Program-made: the position numbers and the translations under genes | Shown here: piece by piece, positions 58,210 to 64,000 of the stretch | How positions within the stretch are numbered: the first letter of the stretch is position 1 | How the letters are laid out: the number at the start of each line of letters is the position of its first letter | Assembly: GCA_024763535.1 (NCBI GenBank) | Contig: JANTFH010000008.1 | Location: forward strand, 1 to 64,000 | Length of the DNA: 64,000 bases | Source of the DNA: Thermodesulfobacteriota bacterium | Lineage (GTDB): Bacteria; Desulfobacterota; Anaeroferrophillalia; Anaeroferrophillales; Tharpellaceae | Direction of reading: 5' to 3' | Notes under the pieces: generated by a model | What the model was told of the DNA's origin: nothing | Databases searched by the model: none | The model's input: the letters and a program-made list of their open reading frames with translations, nothing else

Positions 58210-59259
58210 TTATCTCTCGCTGGTTTTTCGAGAGAGCATTTTCGGCTCCAGGATCTCTTTGAACATCTCAATAAAGACGGAGACGACCTGAGGGTCGAAC
58301 TGACTGCCGGAACCATTTTGAATCTCCTTGACCGCCACTCTAATCGGGAGAGGTTTACGGTATGATCTATCCGACGTCATGGCATCAAAGGTGTCGCAGA
58401 CCGCAATGATCCGGGCCAGAAACGGAATCTTATCCCGGGCCAGTCCTTTCGGGTAGCCGCTGCCGTCAAACCACTCATGGTGGGCTTCGATCGCGGGCAG
58501 GAGATGGCCGAGAAAATCCAGCGGCTCTAAAATTTTCACCCCCTTGCTGGGATGAGTTTTAATGGTCTCGAACTCAACCATATTAAGCCTTCCGGGTTTG
58601 TTGAGAAGCTGTTCCGAAATGCCGATTTTACCGATATCATGGAGTTGGGCGGCGTAGATAAGATTAGCTTGTTCCTCTTTTGAAAGACCTAGTCTTTCAG
58701 CCATTAGACCGGCGTATTCGGCAACCCTTTTTGAGTGTCCCTGAGTGTAGCGGTCTTTCGCTTCAATGGCGAGAATGAAAGAGCTGACTGTCTGCACCAC
58801 CTGGTTATGGAGAGCCTGAGTCGCTTCCTCGATTCTTTGTTCCAGGGTATTCTGATAGGATATCTTCTCTTCCTGGAGCTGGCGTCGTTCCAGAGCACGT
58901 TTTAATATGAAAAGCAGCTCTTTCACCCGGAAGGGCTTGGTCATATAGTCAAAGGCCCCGAGCCGCATATGATCGAGAGCCATGTCGAGCTGGGCAAAAC
59001 CGGTCAGAATGATAATCGGGATAAGCGGGTATTTTTCATGGCCGTAGACAATAACCTGATCTCCGGAGACTCGGGGCATTTTAAGGTCGCAGATGACAAC
59101 ATCAATTATATCATGATGTTCATCCAGGCAGGCTATCGCTTCGTCACCGTCACTGGCGGTAAGATATTCGAAGTTCAGATTATCCAGGGTTTCGGCCAGA
59201 ATCGCACGGATATCCTCTTCATCGTCAACCACGAGTACCAGTTTTCTTTCGTTTCTCAT
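58210..59259 (-). CDS. Response regulator with HD-GYP c-di-GMP phosphodiesterase domain
   Basis: Receiver 'VLVVDDEEDIRAILAE'; 'YAAQLHDIGKIGI', 'HHEWFDGSGYPKGL' HD-GYP motifs. Confidence 0.92.
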   Translation of the reverse strand: MRNERKLVLVVDDEEDIRAILAETLDNLNFEYLTASDGDEAIACLDEHHDIIDVVICDLKMPRVSGDQVIVYGHEKYPLIPIIILTGFAQLDMALDHMRLGAFDYMTKPFRVKELLFILKRALERRQLQEEKISYQNTLEQRIEEATQALHNQVVQTVSSFILAIEAKDRYTQGHSKRVAEYAGLMAERLGLSKEEQANLIYAAQLHDIGKIGISEQLLNKPGRLNMVEFETIKTHPSKGVKILEPLDFLGHLLPAIEAHHEWFDGSGYPKGLARDKIPFLARIIAVCDTFDAMTSDRSYRKPLPIRVAVKEIQNGSGSQFDPQVVSVFIEMFKEILEPKMLSRKTSER

Positions 59260-59359
59260 AAATATTATCTTTTGTTGAGTTGCATTTTTTTACCCTATTG
59301 ATTTTCATGGTATTTGTCAAGTTATCATAATTTCAAGCTATTTTTTTGGAGGTATCGCA

Positions 59360-59848
59360 GTGGAGAGTGAAACAATTATGCCGGCTGAGGATCTGGCCCG
59401 GGTTGTCCATGATTTTCAAAAAGAGGGTAAGAAGATCGTTTTTACCAATGGCTGTTTTGATATCCTGCATCCCGGTCATACAACCTATCTGGCCAAAGCC
59501 CGGGCCTTGGGAGATATGCTGATTGTCGGGGTGAACTCCGATAGTTCGGTGCGGCGGCTGAAAGGTGAGAAACGGCCGATAATGCCGGAAAGTGCCCGGA
59601 CCCGGCTGCTGGCGGCACTTAAGGCGGTTGATTTCGTCACGATCTTCAGCGAGGATAATCCCTATGAGTTGATCAAGCTGCTTGAGCCCGATATTCTGGT
59701 CAAAGGGGGCGACTGGGACAGCGGTGCCATCATCGGCCGTGACCTGGTTGAAGCCCGGGGCGGGTCGGTTCAATCACTGCCTTTTATTGATCAATTTTCG
59801 ACCACAACCATAATTGAAGAAATTCTTGCAAGGTATCGGGAGAAGTAA
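59360..59848 (+). CDS. rfaE2: D-glycero-beta-D-manno-heptose 1-phosphate adenylyltransferase (RfaE2)
   Basis: 'KIVFTNGCFDILHPGHTTYLAKARALGDMLIVGVNSDSSVRRLKGEKRPI'. Confidence 0.93.
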   Translation: MESETIMPAEDLARVVHDFQKEGKKIVFTNGCFDILHPGHTTYLAKARALGDMLIVGVNSDSSVRRLKGEKRPIMPESARTRLLAALKAVDFVTIFSEDNPYELIKLLEPDILVKGGDWDSGAIIGRDLVEARGGSVQSLPFIDQFSTTTIIEEILARYREK

Positions 59849-60507
59849 TGTCTGCGGCAAGATTTTTTCTGTTTGATCTCGATAATACTCTCTATCCCAG
59901 AAACTGCGGTCTGTTTGACCATATCGACAGCCTGATTAACCGTTATCTGCTGGAGAAGATTGGAATTCCGGCAGCCGAAGTCGATCTTAAGCGGCGTCTG
60001 TATATGAAGGCGCACGGTACCACCTTGAACGGTCTGATTGCCCATCATAACGTCGACCCTGATGACTATCTCGAATTTGTTCATAATGTCCCGCTTCAGG
60101 ATTATCTCAAACCGGATATCGGATTGAAAACTATGCTCGCCGAACTGCCGGGGAAAAAATATATCTTCTCCAACGCCTCAAATGAGCACTGCCTCAAGGT
60201 ACTTGACTGTCTGGGTCTGGAGGAGAACTTCTCCGCCATCTATGATATCAACTCTTTTGATTATCGGCCGAAACCGGATATCGCGATTTATCGGGAACTT
60301 CTGGATGATATTGAGGCTCAGGCCGGAGACGGGGTGATGATTGATGATATGGCGGTTAATCTGCTGCCGGCGGCGGCTCTGGGCATGGCCACTATTCTTT
60401 TCACTCCGGCAATCTCCAACCGGGTCTCAAGTGACAACCGTCAGCTTACCTCGTTGCTGGATCTGCCGCAGATTCTTGAGGAGATCAGCGGCGGCCGTCC
60501 GGATTAA
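59848..60507 (+). CDS. HAD-IA pyrimidine 5'-nucleotidase-like hydrolase
   Basis: 'FLFDLDNTLYPRNCGLFDHID', 'YIFSNASNEHCLKVLDCLGL', 'MIDDMAVNLLPAAALGMATI'. Confidence 0.85.
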   Translation: MSAARFFLFDLDNTLYPRNCGLFDHIDSLINRYLLEKIGIPAAEVDLKRRLYMKAHGTTLNGLIAHHNVDPDDYLEFVHNVPLQDYLKPDIGLKTMLAELPGKKYIFSNASNEHCLKVLDCLGLEENFSAIYDINSFDYRPKPDIAIYRELLDDIEAQAGDGVMIDDMAVNLLPAAALGMATILFTPAISNRVSSDNRQLTSLLDLPQILEEISGGRPD

Positions 60508-61250
60508 GCTTTTTTCCTGATTACTATCTCACAACGGGCTACCGGATCAATCCGTTCCAGTTCATTCAGCCGGCTGATTTCAAGCCCGGCATTTTTCACT
60601 GCCACCCGCAATTCGGTTTCACTCAGGGCTCCGCCGATATTCCAGAGCCAATTGTCAACCTCGTCAGCAAAACCCGGCGGCAGGCTTTCGCTCAGGAGAA
60701 AATCGTAAATCAGGATAGAGCCGTCATTTCGCAAAAGCTGCGTCAGCTGCTTAAAAAAATCAGTTTTATTGTAAACCAGATTAAAAGAGCCGTTCATAAG
60801 AATCAGATCGGCAGGCTGCAGACCGGATTGCTTGATGTGGTTCAGATCAGCTTTAAGCAGGGTTATTCTAGCGGATTGTTCGGGAAAATTTTGGAGACGT
60901 CTGCGGCCAATCTCCAGCAGGCCGGAACTACTGTCGATGGCAACGATCTCTTTTAATTGCGGCAGCATGAGGGCACAGCCCAGAACATCCAGGACTGAAC
61001 CGCAGCCCAGATCGAGCATCGTGCCCGGCTCAAGTTCGACGATTTTGGCAAATGGGTTGGCAAGGGGAAAGGCCTGATCAAAACTTTCCGGCGGCAGAGC
61101 TTCAAGCAGGGCCGGCGGGTAGCCGAGCTTTTGCAGCAGGGTTAAGCCCCGGTCAATCGCTACGGGTTTTAAGAGGCCGTCTTCACATTCTGAAATCCGG
61201 TCATACATCTGCTGCAGGGCCAGATGCAGTCTGGTGGGAAATTTATTCAT
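60504..61250 (-). CDS. Class I SAM-dependent methyltransferase
   Basis: 'MLDLGCGSVLDVLG', 'IVAIDSSSGLLEIGRRRL'. Confidence 0.75.
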   Translation of the reverse strand: MNKFPTRLHLALQQMYDRISECEDGLLKPVAIDRGLTLLQKLGYPPALLEALPPESFDQAFPLANPFAKIVELEPGTMLDLGCGSVLDVLGCALMLPQLKEIVAIDSSSGLLEIGRRRLQNFPEQSARITLLKADLNHIKQSGLQPADLILMNGSFNLVYNKTDFFKQLTQLLRNDGSILIYDFLLSESLPPGFADEVDNWLWNIGGALSETELRVAVKNAGLEISRLNELERIDPVARCEIVIRKKA

Positions 61251-62098
61251 CAGTACAAATTTTTATTCCTTTTGAGAGCAGCCAGGAAAAAGTAGATAAC
61301 TCCGGCACAGACGATTATGATCGGACCGCACGAAAGGTTGGCGCTGTAGCTTATACTGAGGCCGCCGACAATGGCGATAGAGGAAAAGAGTATTGCCAGG
61401 CCCATCATGCCGGAGAGGGTGCGGGCATAGAGGGCGGCGGTCGCCGCCGGCAGCGTCAGCATGGCGATAACCATGACAATCCCGACTACACGAATCATCA
61501 GGACGACACTGACTGCGGTTAAGCCCAACAGCAGTTGGTAGAAGAGATCAACCTTCAGACCCCGCAACCGGGCAAATTCCTCATCAAAACAGATGGCGGT
61601 GATGATGTGGTAGAAACGGTAGAAAAAGAGAATGATAACCGTATCCAGAGCAATTATAAGTTTCAGATCGCGGCCTGAAACCAGAAGAATATCCCCGAAA
61701 AGATAACTTGTAATATCAAAATAACCCGGCGTCATATCCATAAAAATAATTCCAACAGCCATACCTATAGCCCAGGTTGCTCCGATCATGACCTCCTCTC
61801 TTTTTTTCATTGTGCCGGAGCCGAAACGGGCAATAATGAAAGCCGATAAAAGTGCGGCCAGCAGGGCTCCGTAAAGAGGATCAAGCCATTCCAGGGCAAA
61901 AACGGTTTTCAACCAAATTACCGCCCCGATTCCTCCTAAAACCGAATGCGAAACCGCTCCGGCCAGATAACTGATGCGCCGGCTGATTACATAGGTGCCG
62001 ATAATGCCGAAGGTAACGCTTGAAAAAAGTCCTACCAGCAGAGTCTGTCGCAGAAAAAGATTATTGGGATCGGCCAGGGCCCGGAAAAAATCCATCAT
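61250..62098 (-). CDS. znuB: Zinc/manganese ABC transporter permease (ZnuB-like)
   Basis: ABC-3 family TM pattern 'GTYVISRRISYLAGAVSHSVLGGIGA', 'VVGIVMVIAMLTLPAATA'. Confidence 0.88.
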   Translation of the reverse strand: MMDFFRALADPNNLFLRQTLLVGLFSSVTFGIIGTYVISRRISYLAGAVSHSVLGGIGAVIWLKTVFALEWLDPLYGALLAALLSAFIIARFGSGTMKKREEVMIGATWAIGMAVGIIFMDMTPGYFDITSYLFGDILLVSGRDLKLIIALDTVIILFFYRFYHIITAICFDEEFARLRGLKVDLFYQLLLGLTAVSVVLMIRVVGIVMVIAMLTLPAATAALYARTLSGMMGLAILFSSIAIVGGLSISYSANLSCGPIIIVCAGVIYFFLAALKRNKNLY

Positions 62099-62099
62099 C

Positions 62100-62918
62100 T
62101 TAGCTTTTACCTTTCAGATTAAGCGGTTCATGGTCGCCGGAGAAAGGATCGTAATGGCTGTGACCGGAGGGGCCGCAGCGGTGGTCGTGACGGATAAGGT
62201 CGAAATCACCGCCGTAGATCTCCTTGATAATGGTACCGTTGATCCGGCTGGTGGGATGAATAACGACTTCGTGATTGACACAGATAACACTTTTAACGAA
62301 ATGAGAGACAAAGCCTAGATCGTGTGAAACCAGGAGAATGGTCATCTTTTGGTTGAGCCGGGCCAGGGTTTCATAGAGGTTTTCTTCGCTGCGCGGGTCA
62401 ATGTTGGAGGTTGGTTCGTCGAGCAGGAGGAGTTCCGGCTCACTGCAGAGGGCCCGGGCGATAAGTACCCGCTGTCGCTGCCCGCCGGAGAGACGGTTAA
62501 AGTGTTTTTGAGTAAAATCCGCCATGCCCACTTCAGCCAGGGCCGCTTTTGCCTGGGCGGTGGCGGTGCGGGGAAAACTTCCGTTGAGACCTTTTCCGCA
62601 TTGATCAATGCGGCCGGTGAGCACTACCTCAAGCACGGAGATCGGAAACTGCGGATCAAGCTGGGCGTGCTGCGGCATATAACCGATTTTACGGCGGGCT
62701 TTTACCGGAGTCGTGCCGAAAACTTCAATTGTTCCCTGACCCGGTTTAAGCAGTCCCAGAATTAGTTTGAGGAGAGTGGTTTTCCCGCCCCCGTTAGGAC
62801 CGACGATGCTAGCCAGTTCGCCCCTGTCAATCTTAAGATTGACATTTTCTAAAACCGGGTTGTCGGAATAGGAGAAATTAAGATCTTTGATAGAGATTAC
62901 TGGAATTTCCAAACTCAT
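62100..62918 (-). CDS. znuC: Zinc/manganese ABC transporter ATP-binding protein (ZnuC-like) with His-rich C-terminus
   Basis: 'GPNGGGKTTLLKLILG', 'LSGGQRQRVLIARAL', 'LLLLDEPTSNID', tail 'HDHRCGPSGHSHYDPF'. Confidence 0.9.
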   Translation of the reverse strand: MSLEIPVISIKDLNFSYSDNPVLENVNLKIDRGELASIVGPNGGGKTTLLKLILGLLKPGQGTIEVFGTTPVKARRKIGYMPQHAQLDPQFPISVLEVVLTGRIDQCGKGLNGSFPRTATAQAKAALAEVGMADFTQKHFNRLSGGQRQRVLIARALCSEPELLLLDEPTSNIDPRSEENLYETLARLNQKMTILLVSHDLGFVSHFVKSVICVNHEVVIHPTSRINGTIIKEIYGGDFDLIRHDHRCGPSGHSHYDPFSGDHEPLNLKGKS

Positions 62919-63910
62919 GGTTTTGCCTTGAGATGTGCTTGAATGGTGGTCGCAATATGCCTGAGATTATCGCAGTAGTTTACGGCAAGCGGGTCGATTC
63001 CAATAACCGCGCAATCTAAGGCTACGGCGATTTTTTGCGCACTCTGGCGGTCGAATTGGGGTTGAACGAAGAGGGCGGCAATTTTTTCCGCCCGGGCCCG
63101 CTGCATAAATGCCGCAAGTTCCCGGGCTTTCGGTGTTTTCCCGGCAAGTTCAATGGCTTCCTGCTTTAATCCATAGGCCCGGGCAAAATAGCTGAAAGCC
63201 GGATGATAGACAAAAATTGTTTGGTCGCGATAGGGAACAAATGACTCTTTTAACTCTTTATTAAGAACATTAAGTTTTGATTTTAATGTATTAAAATTTT
63301 TAGTGTATTTTTTTTCGCCGTCCGGATCTATACGGATTAATGCCCGGCAGATGGTGGCCGCCTGTTTAAGAGCCAGTTCCGGGTCAAGCCAGGTATGGGG
63401 ATCTAAGCCCTGATGTTGATTATGGCGATGTTCTCCGGCCATCGGCTGCAGTTTGATTCCGCTTTGTGTGTCTATAATTTCAGGGGACTTAGGCAGGGTT
63501 TTAAGTTTGCTTAACAGAGCATTTTCAAAAGGAAGCCCAACCTTGAAAAAGAGCCGGGCCCGGCTTAAATCACGAATCTGCAGCGGGGTCGGGGCGTAGG
63601 TTGCCGGACTTCTGCCGGGCGGCAGAGCCAATTTGGCCGAAACCCGGTCGCCGCCGATCTCCCGGCAGAAATCGAGGTGAGCCCCAACACTGACAAACAC
63701 CGGAATCGGTAGATGCTGTACGGTTTGGACGGAGGAGCCGGCGGCTATCGCCGAATCTCTCAGACCAGCAATCAGAATAAAAAGTGCCGTCAGAATGAGC
63801 AAAGATATTCCGAACCGTGCTTTAGACTGTTTTTTTATCATTACAGTTGTCATTCGCTGCTGTTGAGAAGTGGGTTCTGAAGATAGTTTCTGATTTACCA
63901 CAAACAACAA
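62915..63910 (-). CDS. znuA: Zinc ABC transporter substrate-binding protein (ZnuA-like); start probably ATG 63841
   Basis: 'LPIPVFVSVGAHLDFCREIGGDRV', 'GEHRHNQHQGLDPHTWLDPELALKQA', 'YHPAFSYFARAYGL'. Confidence 0.9.
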   Translation of the reverse strand: MLFVVNQKLSSEPTSQQQRMTTVMIKKQSKARFGISLLILTALFILIAGLRDSAIAAGSSVQTVQHLPIPVFVSVGAHLDFCREIGGDRVSAKLALPPGRSPATYAPTPLQIRDLSRARLFFKVGLPFENALLSKLKTLPKSPEIIDTQSGIKLQPMAGEHRHNQHQGLDPHTWLDPELALKQAATICRALIRIDPDGEKKYTKNFNTLKSKLNVLNKELKESFVPYRDQTIFVYHPAFSYFARAYGLKQEAIELAGKTPKARELAAFMQRARAEKIAALFVQPQFDRQSAQKIAVALDCAVIGIDPLAVNYCDNLRHIATTIQAHLKAKP

Positions 63911-64000
63911 AATCGGTAAACTCCAAAGTTACAATTTCTTGACACTATTCCCACCAGCAACTATAGAATGATCTGTCGCAGATCACCGCAAAACCAGCGC

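Noticed and set aside
1-64000. CRISPR array, tRNA, rRNA, prophage or defence island
   Set aside because: No regularly spaced direct repeats, no tRNA-like T-arm/CCA patterns noticed, no phage structural genes and no clear defence genes. A SNF2 helicase and RecD2 alone do not support a defence system.

Overview
The window looks like a chromosomal, mostly housekeeping segment of an anaerobic Deltaproteobacteria/Desulfobacterota-type bacterium. That assignment rests on gene content only. About 45 protein genes are readable. The left edge holds the end of a PEP-CTERM/EPS regulatory locus (prsK 3' part, prsR, CAAX-protease-related). Further right are a SNF2 helicase, dgt, citrate synthase, an ABC-2 exporter, clpB, an aldehyde ferredoxin oxidoreductase, ispG, mutL, trxB, pcm, an rpoS-like sigma factor and dxs. 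A c-di-AMP/cell-envelope operon follows (ftsH - kinase - folP - cdaA - cdaR - glmM), then der, an HU/IHF-like gene, pgsA, recD2, rpoH, a PatZ-like acetyltransferase, dnaE, pckA, rfaE2 and znuABC. I see no CRISPR array, rRNA, tRNA, prophage, complete transposase gene or recognisable defence system. The most unusual content is intergenic. (1) A ~112-bp multi-stem element occurs at ~16.40 kb and ~19.07 kb with compensatory differences between copies. (2) The 16.40 kb copy sits inside a second, TIR-bounded palindromic element, with CTTAA on both sides. A nearly uninterrupted version of that host element, carrying a single CTTAA, lies ~270 bp upstream in inverted orientation. Together these record a nested insertion with target-site duplication. 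(3) An inverted pair of REP/REPIN-like hairpins with base-pair covariation flanks ~1.3 kb at 2.5-3.9 kb. (4) A CIRCE (HrcA) operator with the full consensus arms overlaps a sigma70-type promoter directly upstream of rpoH. All calls come from reading the sequence; no searches were run.
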